A stretch of DNA of 38,253 bases, from NCBI GenBank assembly GCA_017441505.1, contig JAFRXL010000035.1:1-38253 (forward strand). The letters run 5' to 3'. Shown here piece after piece: positions 17,030 through 24,367 of the stretch (positions are counted from its first letter, which is position 1; each line of letters opens with the position of its first letter). This DNA comes from Ruminococcus sp. Its GTDB lineage: Bacteria > Bacillota > Clostridia > Oscillospirales > Ruminococcaceae. Below the pieces are notes generated by a model, which saw only the letters and a program-made list of their open reading frames with translations, had not been told where the DNA came from and ran no database searches. The position numbers and the translations under genes were made by a program.

Positions 17030-19012
17030 ATGTCAGTTACTACAAATTCAAATCAAAATGATTTTCCGCTGTATCTGTTCTACCAGGGAAAAAACTACGA
17101 GTCATACAAATTCTTCGGAGTTCACTCCAAGAAAAAGGGCAGAGGCCGCAGCTACATTTTCCGAGTTTGGGCCCCTAATGCTGTAAGCATATCTGTTGTC
17201 GGTGATTTTAACGAGTGGGATAGAACCAAAAATCCTATGACTCTCATCGCAGACGGTGTATGGGAGACTGAGATCTCCAAGCTTAAACAGTTCGACGCTT
17301 ACAAGTACAGCATCGAAACAAAGGATGGAAGAACGCTTCTCAAAGCCGATCCTTACGGTTCACATTTCGAGACCCGTCCCGGAACTGCTTCTAAAATTTT
17401 TGAAAGCAGCTATGAGTGGAACGATAAGGAATGGTATGCGGAGAAGCATGACAAAAGTATTTACAAGAGTCCGGTGAATGTTTACGAAGTTCACCTCAGC
17501 TCATGGAAGAATTACGGCAATGATGTTTACATGGACTATGTGACCTTTGCCAAAGAGATCATACCATATCTTAAAAAAATGTCATATACCCACGTTGAGT
17601 TCATGCCCCTTACAGAGTATCCGTTCGACGGATCATGGGGCTATCAGGTCACAGGCTATTTTGCCCCGACTTCACGCTACGGAACTCCTGACGATCTCAG
17701 AAAGATGATCGATATGTTCCACGAAGCCGGCATCGGTGTGATCCTCGACTGGGTACCTGCTCATTTCCCTAAGGATGAGGCGGGACTCTATGAATTCGAC
17801 GGCACCTGCTGCTATGAATACACTGACGACCGCAAAAAAGAGCATAAAGCATGGGGAACCAGAGTCTTTGATTACGGAAAAGCAGAGGTGTGCTCGTTCC
17901 TTATATCAAGTGCAAATTACTGGTTCGATGAATTCCATGTGGACGGTCTGAGAGTTGATGCAGTCGCTTCGATGCTCTATCTGGACTATGACAGACGTGA
18001 CGGCGAGTGGGCTGCTAATATCTATGGCGGAAATGAGAACCTTGAGGCTGTTGAGTTCCTCAAGCATCTCAATGAAGCGGTTTTCCTCAAGCATCCGGAC
18101 GCTCTTATGATCGCTGAAGAATCTACGGCGTGGCCTCTTGTTACCAAGCCGACTGATATTGGCGGTCTCGGCTTCAACTTCAAGTGGAATATGGGCTGGA
18201 TGAATGATATGCTCAGTTATATGTCTCTTGATCCTATCTATCGTGCATTCAACCACGATAAACTTACGTTTTCATTCTTCTATGCCTTTTCCGAGAACTA
18301 TATACTCCCTATATCACATGACGAGGTAGTTCACGGAAAGTGCTCGATGATAAACAAGATGCCGGGCGAGTATGACCAGAAATTCGCTTCATATCGTGCA
18401 TTTCTTGCATATATGATGGCTCATCCGGGTAAGAAGCTCTTGTTTATGGGTCAGGAATTCGGACAAATGAAAGAATGGGACTATAAGTCACAGCTCGACT
18501 GGGGACTTATGGATTTTGAATCCCATAGAAATCTTCTTAAATTTTCAGAAAAGCTGAATAAATTCTATACCGAGAATTCTCCGCTATGGCAGAATGACGA
18601 TTCATGGAGCGGATTCAGCTGGATATCAAATGACGATTACAAGCAAAGTGTTATTGCCTTCAGGCGTATAGATGACAATGGGGATGAAATAATAACGGTG
18701 TGTAATTTTGTTCCTGTTGAACGCAGAGATTATCGTATAGGTGTGCCATTTAAGGGAAGATATAAGCTTGTATTCAATACCGATGCCGTGGAGTACGGCG
18801 GATCGGGCATAACAGAAAAGTCCTTCAAATCAGACAGTGTAGGTATGCACGGATTCGACGACAGCATATCTATGACCCTCGCTCCTCTCTCAGTAATATA
18901 CCTGAAATTCTCTCCTGTAAAGAAGAGAGCTCCTAAAGCTGAGACAGCTGCTGCTGAAAAGAAGGCTAAAGCTCCGGCAAAGACGAGGCAGTCTGCCAAA
19001 GCTGAAAAGTAA
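17030..19012 (+). CDS. glgB: 1,4-alpha-glucan (glycogen) branching enzyme
   Basis: GlgB moves oligoglucan segments from alpha-1,4 chains to alpha-1,6 branch points. The 660 residues contain an N-terminal CBM48 module (about 25-125; [20 protein letters not shown]), then the GH13 barrel with [17 protein letters not shown] (nucleophile D310), the acid/base region IAEEST (E363) and [12 protein letters not shown]-terminal beta domain ends near VIYLKFS. After this comes an unusual basic, alanine-rich tail of about 30 residues ([20 protein letters not shown]...), not part of the catalytic fold. AAAGGAGG precedes the ATG. It is the first gene of glgBCDA, followed 29 bases later by glgC. Confidence 0.96.
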   Translation: MSVTTNSNQNDFPLYLFYQGKNYESYKFFGVHSKKKGRGRSYIFRVWAPNAVSISVVGDFNEWDRTKNPMTLIADGVWETEISKLKQFDAYKYSIETKDGRTLLKADPYGSHFETRPGTASKIFESSYEWNDKEWYAEKHDKSIYKSPVNVYEVHLSSWKNYGNDVYMDYVTFAKEIIPYLKKMSYTHVEFMPLTEYPFDGSWGYQVTGYFAPTSRYGTPDDLRKMIDMFHEAGIGVILDWVPAHFPKDEAGLYEFDGTCCYEYTDDRKKEHKAWGTRVFDYGKAEVCSFLISSANYWFDEFHVDGLRVDAVASMLYLDYDRRDGEWAANIYGGNENLEAVEFLKHLNEAVFLKHPDALMIAEESTAWPLVTKPTDIGGLGFNFKWNMGWMNDMLSYMSLDPIYRAFNHDKLTFSFFYAFSENYILPISHDEVVHGKCSMINKMPGEYDQKFASYRAFLAYMMAHPGKKLLFMGQEFGQMKEWDYKSQLDWGLMDFESHRNLLKFSEKLNKFYTENSPLWQNDDSWSGFSWISNDDYKQSVIAFRRIDDNGDEIITVCNFVPVERRDYRIGVPFKGRYKLVFNTDAVEYGGSGITEKSFKSDSVGMHGFDDSISMTLAPLSVIYLKFSPVKKRAPKAETAAAEKKAKAPAKTRQSAKAEK

Positions 19013-19041
19013 TAATTATATCATTTATTAGGAGGAATAAT

Positions 19042-20268
19042 ATGTACACAAAGAAAAGAGTCGTTGCTATGCTTCTTGCGGGTGGACAAGGAAGCAGATT
19101 ATATGCATTGACTAAGAATGTGGCAAAACCAGCAGTTCCATATGGCGGTAAATATCGCCTTATTGATTTCCCTCTGTCAAACTGCACAAACTCCGGTATA
19201 GATACAGTCGGCGTACTTACACAGTATCAGCCGCTTGTTCTTAATGAGTATATAGGCAACGGACAGCCATGGGACCTTGACAAAATGAATGGCGGTGTCC
19301 ATGTTCTGCCGCCTTACGAGACTCAGGCAGGTGCTTCATGGTATGAAGGTACTGCTAATGCTATTTATCAGAATATGAGGTTCATTGAGCGTTATGACCC
19401 TGAATATGTAGTAGTTCTCGGCGGTGACCATATATATAAAATGGATTATTCCAAAATGGTGGACTTCCATATAGCTAATAACGCAGATTGTACAATATCT
19501 GTTATTGATGTTCCTAAGTCTGAGGCTTCACGTTTCGGCATCATGATATGCGACGATCAGAATCAGGTCATTGACTTCGTTGAAAAGCCAAAGGAGCCTA
19601 AGTCTACTCTTGCTTCAATGGGTATCTATGTTTTCAGCTGGGATAAGCTTAAAAAATATCTCATTGAAAATGAAGAGGATGCTAATGCAAAGCGTGACCG
19701 TGGTGAAACATGGTCAAAGGACTTCGGTAAGGATATTATCACTTCTATGCTGCGTGATAAGCAGAGACTTTTTGCATACGAGTTCGAGGGCTACTGGAAG
19801 GACGTTGGAACTCTCGATTCTCTCTGGGAGGCTAATATGGATCTTCTCAGTCCAAGCGTACCTCTTGATCTCTACGATCCAAGCTGGAAGATATATTCAA
19901 GAAATAACAATATGCCGCCGCAGTATGTTGGCGATAATGCAAATATAGAGAATTCAATGATCTCAGAAGGAAGCGAGATCGATGGAACAGTAGATTTCTC
20001 GATACTCTTCTCCGGAGTTACTATCGAAGAAGGTGCTACAGTAAACTATAGTATAATCATGCCGGGTACTGTTATAAAGTCCGGTGCTGTAGTTGAGTAC
20101 GCAATAGTAGGAAGCGACAGCGTTATAGAAAGCGGTGCGAAGATAGGCACAAGTCCTGAAAATGTTGAAAACAGGGACGATTGGGGCATCGCTGTTGTCG
20201 GACACAATGTTACAATATCTGAAAATAAGGTCGTAGAGCCTAAGCAGATAATTGGCGAAAGTATCTGA
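19042..20268 (+). CDS. glgC: Glucose-1-phosphate adenylyltransferase, catalytic subunit
   Basis: GlgC makes ADP-glucose from ATP and glucose-1-phosphate, the committed step of glycogen synthesis. The 408-residue protein has the nucleotide-binding signature [13 protein letters not shown] (12-24), the [20 protein letters not shown] stretch, the glucose-phosphate region [14 protein letters not shown], and a C-terminal left-handed beta-helix of hexapeptide repeats. The active-site Arg and Lys are kept here but not in the adjacent GlgD, so this is the catalytic partner. Strong AGGAGG precedes the start; glgD begins 17 bases after the stop. Confidence 0.96.
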   Translation: MYTKKRVVAMLLAGGQGSRLYALTKNVAKPAVPYGGKYRLIDFPLSNCTNSGIDTVGVLTQYQPLVLNEYIGNGQPWDLDKMNGGVHVLPPYETQAGASWYEGTANAIYQNMRFIERYDPEYVVVLGGDHIYKMDYSKMVDFHIANNADCTISVIDVPKSEASRFGIMICDDQNQVIDFVEKPKEPKSTLASMGIYVFSWDKLKKYLIENEEDANAKRDRGETWSKDFGKDIITSMLRDKQRLFAYEFEGYWKDVGTLDSLWEANMDLLSPSVPLDLYDPSWKIYSRNNNMPPQYVGDNANIENSMISEGSEIDGTVDFSILFSGVTIEEGATVNYSIIMPGTVIKSGAVVEYAIVGSDSVIESGAKIGTSPENVENRDDWGIAVVGHNVTISENKVVEPKQIIGESI

Positions 20269-20285
20269 CAGGAGGAGTTATTAGT

Positions 20286-21407
20286 ATGAGTGTAAATTAT
20301 AATGTTTTAGGTCTTATTTTCGCAAGTATGCATGATTCTTATGTCAGCGAGCTTACAAAACAGCGTACAATGGGGTCGATACCTTTTGGCGGACGTTATC
20401 GCCTTATAGATTTTCCGCTTTCAAATATGGTCAATTCAAGTGTTTCAGAGGTAGGAGTAATTACAAAGTCGAACTACGGCTCACTGCTCGACCACCTCGG
20501 TTCAGGCCGTGACTGGGATCTTTCCCGTAAAAAAGGCGGACTTCATCTGCTCCCGCCATACAGTCAGACAGGAGGTATATACAAGGGCAGACTTGATGCT
20601 CTTAATAACGTTTGGAGCTTCGTTGAGCATTCAAACGCAAAGTACGTTATAATGGCAAACTGCGATGTTATAACTACTATCGATTTTAATCCTGTACTTA
20701 AACAGCATATGAGCTCTGAAGCTGACATCACATTGATATACAGCAAGGGTATCCATGACAGTGAAAAGAACAGGTGCTCGACTATACTTGAATTTGATGC
20801 TGATAACCGTCTGAAGGACGTTCTTGTCGATCCGCAGATAACAGGCGAGTGCAATATCTGGCTCGAAATGTTCATAATCAGCAAGGACTTCCTCAAAAAG
20901 ATAGTTTTTGATGCAGCAAGCAGAAATCAGTCCAGCTTTACAAGGACTATCCTTCAGGGCAAAAAAGATGAGTACAATATCATGGGATATGAGCACAAGG
21001 AGTTCTTCACAAGAATAGACAGTGTTCAGAATTACTATCTTGCAAATCAGCTCTTACTTGATACAGAAAAGAGAAATGCTCTCTTCAAGAAGAATATGCC
21101 TGTATACACTAAGATAGGCGATAACGGTCCTGTTAAATACGGACTTGAATCAAATGTAAAGAATTCTCTTATCGCTGACGGCTGTATAGTTGAGGGAACA
21201 GTTGAGAATTCAATTCTGTTCAGAGGCGTAAGAGTTGGAAAAGGCACAGTGATCAAAAATGCTGTATTGCTGCAAGGAACAAAGATAGGTAAGAATTGCA
21301 GTATCTCATCAGTAATAACAGATAAAAATGTTCAGATAAGTGATGAAAAAGTCCTGACAGGTTCAGAGACATATCCACTATATATAGGAAAAGACGGTAG
21401 AATTTGA
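20286..21407 (+). CDS. glgD: GlgD, non-catalytic ADP-glucose pyrophosphorylase subunit
   Basis: GlgD pairs with GlgC in Firmicutes and raises the activity or alters the regulation of the heteromer. This 373-residue protein keeps the pyrophosphorylase scaffold ([19 protein letters not shown]) but the N-terminal nucleotide-binding loop is degenerate: where GlgC has GGQGSRL, GlgD has ASMHDSYVSELT. It retains the C-terminal beta-helix (VKNSLIADGCIVEGTVENSI). These losses and its place directly after glgC fit the GlgD family rather than a second GlgC. It is 16 bases upstream of glgA. Confidence 0.94.
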   Translation: MSVNYNVLGLIFASMHDSYVSELTKQRTMGSIPFGGRYRLIDFPLSNMVNSSVSEVGVITKSNYGSLLDHLGSGRDWDLSRKKGGLHLLPPYSQTGGIYKGRLDALNNVWSFVEHSNAKYVIMANCDVITTIDFNPVLKQHMSSEADITLIYSKGIHDSEKNRCSTILEFDADNRLKDVLVDPQITGECNIWLEMFIISKDFLKKIVFDAASRNQSSFTRTILQGKKDEYNIMGYEHKEFFTRIDSVQNYYLANQLLLDTEKRNALFKKNMPVYTKIGDNGPVKYGLESNVKNSLIADGCIVEGTVENSILFRGVRVGKGTVIKNAVLLQGTKIGKNCSISSVITDKNVQISDEKVLTGSETYPLYIGKDGRI

Positions 21408-21423
21408 CGGTAGGTGATCCTGT

Positions 21424-22848
21424 ATGAAAATTTTGTTTGCTTCCAGTGAAGCTGTACCCTTTGCAGCTTCAGGCGGACTTGCAGACGTAGTTGGATCGCT
21501 CCCTAAAGCCATAAAGGCTAAAGGACATGAATGCTGCGTTGTTATTCCGCTTTATAAGGCAATAAAGCCGGAGCTTAGCTCTGAGTTGGAGTTCGTGAAG
21601 AATATCACAGTAGACGTTTCATGGCGTAAACAGTACTGTGGTATCTTCAAAACTGAATATGACGGCATTACATACTATTTTATAGACAATGAGTACTACT
21701 TTTCAAGAGACGGTCTGTACGGATTTTACGATGACTGCGAAAGATTCGTATTCTTCGACAGAGCTGTTCTTGAAATGCTGAAGTACATCGATTTTACTCC
21801 CGATATTATCAACTGCAATGACTGGCAGACTGCTCTTATACCTGTTTATTACAGCGTTTACTATAAGTACCAGCAGGGATATGACGGGATAAAAACTGTG
21901 TTTACTATCCATAATATAGAGTATCAGGGCAAATACGGAAAGGAAGTTCTCAATGAACTTATGGGAATTCCGGCGTATAATGCAAGTCTGCTCGATTATG
22001 ACGGATACGTAAATATGCTTAAAGGTGCAATAGAGACTGCCGACAGGATAACGACAGTAAGTCCGAGCTACGCATGGGAGATACTCGATCCGTGGTATGC
22101 ACATGGGCTCGACCGCATCCTTGTTACAAAGCAGTATAAATTGAAAGGCATACTGAACGGTATCGATACTCAGCGTTATGACCCTGAGCACGATCCGGAG
22201 ATAGATGCTCATTTCAGTGCAAAGAATATTTCCGGAAAGGCTAAGTGCAAAAAAGCTATGCTTGAAGAGCTTGGACTTGCTCCGGGAGATGAACCGGTAA
22301 TAGGTATCGTTACAAGATTTGTAAAGCATAAGGGTATCGATCTGATACGCTGTGTGTTTGAAGAAATGGTCAATATGGGAATAAAGTTTGCTGTTCTTGG
22401 AAGCGGTGAGAAGATATATGAGGACTTCTTCCGTGAAATGGCGGCAAGATACCCTGACAGAGTATCCGTAACACTTGGCTTTATTCCGGAATTATCACAC
22501 CGTATCTATGCCGGCGTTGATATGTTCCTGATGCCGTCTATGAGCGAGCCTTGCGGTCTGGCTCAGATGATAGCTATGAGATACGGAACTGCTCCGATAG
22601 TAAGAGAGACCGGAGGTCTCCGTGATTCTGTACGTGATAACGGCGGTATCGACGGAAACGGCTTCACTTTCAAAACTATCAATGCTAATGATATGCTTGA
22701 TGCAGTCAAGCGTGCGGTAAGTGATTATAACGATAAGAAAAAATGGAACGCTCTTGTAAAGAGAGCGATGTCCTGCGACTTCAGCTGGGAAGCTTCTGCT
22801 GACCTGTATATTGAAGTATATGAAGAATTATTAAATGATAAAATTTAG
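21424..22848 (+). CDS. glgA: Glycogen synthase (ADP-glucose), GT5 family
   Basis: GlgA extends alpha-1,4-glucan from ADP-glucose. The 474-residue protein has the GT5 start MKILFASSEAVPFAASGGLADVVGSLPKA in two overlapping parts: the sugar-nucleotide loop SGGLADV and the helix that follows. The GT-B C-terminal half has GLAQMIAMRYGTAPIVRETGGL with the conserved MSEPCGL acidic site. Position 15, a Lys in the KTGGL motif of the E. coli enzyme, is Ala here (AASGGL). It is the last glg gene in the operon; the next gene follows after 123 bases containing a hairpin. Confidence 0.95.
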   Translation: MKILFASSEAVPFAASGGLADVVGSLPKAIKAKGHECCVVIPLYKAIKPELSSELEFVKNITVDVSWRKQYCGIFKTEYDGITYYFIDNEYYFSRDGLYGFYDDCERFVFFDRAVLEMLKYIDFTPDIINCNDWQTALIPVYYSVYYKYQQGYDGIKTVFTIHNIEYQGKYGKEVLNELMGIPAYNASLLDYDGYVNMLKGAIETADRITTVSPSYAWEILDPWYAHGLDRILVTKQYKLKGILNGIDTQRYDPEHDPEIDAHFSAKNISGKAKCKKAMLEELGLAPGDEPVIGIVTRFVKHKGIDLIRCVFEEMVNMGIKFAVLGSGEKIYEDFFREMAARYPDRVSVTLGFIPELSHRIYAGVDMFLMPSMSEPCGLAQMIAMRYGTAPIVRETGGLRDSVRDNGGIDGNGFTFKTINANDMLDAVKRAVSDYNDKKKWNALVKRAMSCDFSWEASADLYIEVYEELLNDKI

Positions 22849-22896
22849 GAGAGTGCTGTTTGAATAATTACGGTAAACTGGAGATTGTAGGCTGAC

Positions 22897-22928
22897 CGGG
22901 AGGTTTGCTGCGATCTGTAAACCTCCCG
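22897..22928 (+). other. Hairpin between glgA and the acetyltransferase gene
   Basis: Perfect 10-base arms, CGGGAGGTTT (22897-22906) and AAACCTCCCG (22919-22928), enclose a 12-base loop. There is no T-run after it, so it is not a standard terminator. The right arm is also complementary to the ribosome site GGAGGTT at 22960-22966 of the next gene. Confidence 0.6.
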
Positions 22929-22971
22929 CTTGAAAAGCAATTGAAATCAACAATTTTCAGGAGGTTAAACA

Positions 22972-23601
22972 ATGAATAAAAATGATTACATAATTCGTTT
23001 GGAAAAAAAGGAAGACTATAGAGAAGTTGAAGATCTCGTAAGAGAAGCATTCTGGAATGTATATCGTCCGGGGTGCAGTGAGCATTATGTGCTGCATATG
23101 CTGCGTGACGATCCGGCTTTTGTCAGAGAACTTGATCTTGTAATGGAAATGGACGGTCGGATCATCGGTCAGAATATGTTCATGAAAACCATTATCAAAG
23201 CTGATGACGGTCGGGAAGTACCGGTCCTCACAATGGGACCGATAGGCATTTTGCCTGAGCTGCAGCGAATGGGACTCGGCAAGATATTGCTGGACTACTC
23301 TATAGAAGAAGCTGCAAAGCTTGGCTTCGGAGCTGTTCTTTTCGAGGGTAATATAGATTTCTACGGTAAAAGCGGATTTGACTATGCCCGAAAGTTTGGC
23401 ATAATGTATCATGATATGCCTGAGGATGCAGATCAGTCGTTCTTTCTTTGCAAGGAGTTGATACCGGACTATCTCAGCGATGTTACGGGTGTGTATCTTA
23501 CTCCGGACGGTTACTATGTCGACGATGCTGATGTTGAGGAGTTTGATAAAAATTTTCCGCATAAGGAGAAACTTAAATTACCTGGACAAATATTTGAATA
23601 A
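22972..23601 (+). CDS. GNAT family N-acetyltransferase
   Basis: This 209-residue cytosolic protein has the GNAT acetyl-CoA site GILPELQRMGLGKILL (Q/RxxGxG at about 98-103), preceded by the beta-4 strand VLTMGPIGI and followed by the LGFGAVLFEGN strand and YGKSGF. It belongs to the COG3153-like group of putative acetyltransferases. The substrate cannot be read from the sequence. The C-terminal 60 residues (from about 150) form an extra acidic extension. The start has CAGGAGG 5 bases upstream. It may be transcribed from the glg promoter by read-through, or alone; I saw no clear promoter in the gap. A strong terminator follows. Confidence 0.88.
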   Translation: MNKNDYIIRLEKKEDYREVEDLVREAFWNVYRPGCSEHYVLHMLRDDPAFVRELDLVMEMDGRIIGQNMFMKTIIKADDGREVPVLTMGPIGILPELQRMGLGKILLDYSIEEAAKLGFGAVLFEGNIDFYGKSGFDYARKFGIMYHDMPEDADQSFFLCKELIPDYLSDVTGVYLTPDGYYVDDADVEEFDKNFPHKEKLKLPGQIFE

Positions 23602-23635
23602 TAAGCAGGGGAGCTAATATTATGCTCTCTTAAAG

Positions 23636-23673
23636 AAATGCGATACCGTATAATGATGCGGTGTCGCATTTTT
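23636..23673 (+). terminator. Intrinsic terminator after the acetyltransferase gene
   Basis: A 13-base-pair stem (AAATGCGATACCG with CGGTGTCGCATTT, one G-T pair) with a 10-base loop is followed by a T-run. It closes the glg region before the iron island. Confidence 0.85.
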
Positions 23674-23748
23674 GTATTGGCATTTTTTACATTAAACTGT
23701 TAGACTGACCTAATATTTTTTATCATATACAAACTTCGCTTTATTTGA

Positions 23749-23780
23749 TTGACAAAGAATATCAGGAGTGATATTATAAT
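23749..23780 (+). promoter_or_regulatory. Promoter of the first feo operon
   Basis: A perfect TTGACA (23749-23754) lies 17 bases before TATTAT (23772-23777), which overlaps a TATAAT at 23775-23780. It is flanked by TTAG/CTAA sequences (23700-23713 upstream and 23787-23798 at the expected transcript start) that could bind an iron repressor. Confidence 0.65.
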
Positions 23781-23786
23781 AATGTT

Positions 23787-23798
23787 TTAGAGTACTAA
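23787..23798 (+). promoter_or_regulatory. Possible iron-repressor operator at the first feo promoter
   Basis: TTAGAGTACTAA is an imperfect TTAG-4-CTAA inverted repeat just downstream of the -10 box. Binding there would block transcription. Assignment to a DtxR-family regulator is inference. Confidence 0.35.
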
Positions 23799-23844
23799 CG
23801 CTTTAGTTTGTACGGTCAATTATAATTGGTGAAAGGGTGAGAAA

Positions 23845-24057
23845 ATGATGCCGCTCAGTATGGCTGAACAGGAAAAGGAACTTGTTATTCGTAAGATAGG
23901 CGGAAATCCGGAGGTTAAAAAGCATCTGGAGGATCTTGGATTTCACGTTGGCGGCTGTATAAGTCTGGTTTCACGGCTTGGCGACAATGTCATCGTAAAG
24001 GTCAAAGAGTCGAGAGTAGCAATCAGCGAAGAACTTGCAAGAAAAATTATGATCTGA
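23845..24057 (+). CDS. feoA: FeoA family protein (divergent copy)
   Basis: FeoA is a small SH3-like cytosolic partner of the Fe(II) transporter FeoB. This 70-residue copy (LVIRKIGGNPEVKKHLEDLG, then GGCISLVSRLGDNVIVKVKES and a C-terminal VAISEELARKIMI) matches the FeoA fold and is clearly different from the other two FeoA proteins in the window. AAAGGG lies 7 bases before the ATG at 23845; an ATG follows directly at 23848. It is the first gene of an operon with a second feoA 11 bases downstream. Confidence 0.88.
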   Translation: MMPLSMAEQEKELVIRKIGGNPEVKKHLEDLGFHVGGCISLVSRLGDNVIVKVKESRVAISEELARKIMI

Positions 24058-24068
24058 GGTGGAAAAAA

Positions 24069-24293
24069 ATGAAAACTTTGAGAGAAACAGCTATCGGCAA
24101 AACAGTAAAGATAGTCAAGGTACATGGTGAGGGAGCAGTCAGACGCAGAATAATGGATATGGGCATTACAAAGGGAACTGACGTGACCGTTCGCAAGGTC
24201 GCACCGCTTGGGGACCCGATAGAAGTAACTGTTCGAGGATATGAGTTATCTATCCGCAAGGCTGATGCAGAAATGCTTGAAGTCAGTGAATAA
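24069..24293 (+). CDS. feoA: FeoA family protein (second copy of the first feo operon)
   Basis: This 74-residue FeoA carries MKTLRETAIGKTVKIVKVHG and VTVRKVAPLGDPIEVTVRGY, the usual core of the family. It is nearly the same protein as the FeoA at 33635-33853 (shared IMDMGxTKGTxVTVRKVAPLG and KADAEM) and much less like its operon neighbour. FeoA proteins are thought to bind FeoB and tune transport. GAGGTGG precedes the ATG. An intrinsic terminator overlaps its stop codon, so expression may exceed that of the downstream feoB. Confidence 0.95.
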   Translation: MKTLRETAIGKTVKIVKVHGEGAVRRRIMDMGITKGTDVTVRKVAPLGDPIEVTVRGYELSIRKADAEMLEVSE

Positions 24294-24313
24294 GAGGAGA
24301 ATTCCTCTTTTTT
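24292..24313 (+). terminator. Terminator or attenuator between feoA and feoB
   Basis: AAGAGGA (24292-24298) and TCCTCTT (24303-24309) form a 7-base-pair stem with a four-base loop, followed by a run of Ts to 24313. It overlaps the feoA stop codon. It should reduce, not necessarily stop, transcription into feoB. Confidence 0.65.
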
Positions 24314-24314
24314 A

Positions 24315-24342
24315 TTGATTTTATGTTAGTCTAAACTATCAA
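24315..24342 (+). promoter_or_regulatory. Weak promoter with TTAGTCTAA operator before feoB
   Basis: TTGATT (24315-24320) and TATCAA (24337-24342) with a 16-base spacer form a poor promoter. TTAGTCTAA (24326-24334), a perfect TTAG/CTAA inverted repeat around one base, lies in the spacer, where a repressor would act. Confidence 0.35.
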
Positions 24343-24367
24343 ATATATCAGGAAGGAAGAATATATA

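Noticed and set aside
21703-22329. Long open frame on the minus strand opposite glgA
   Set aside because: It is fully inside a well-supported conserved gene, has no ribosome site and no recognisable motifs; it is a coding shadow.
22897-22928. Hairpin after glgA as an intrinsic terminator
   Set aside because: No T-run follows on either strand; it is kept only as a structural element.
23845-24057. Divergent FeoA as a fragment or pseudogene
   Set aside because: It is full length for the family, intact, with its own ribosome site and the operon promoter.
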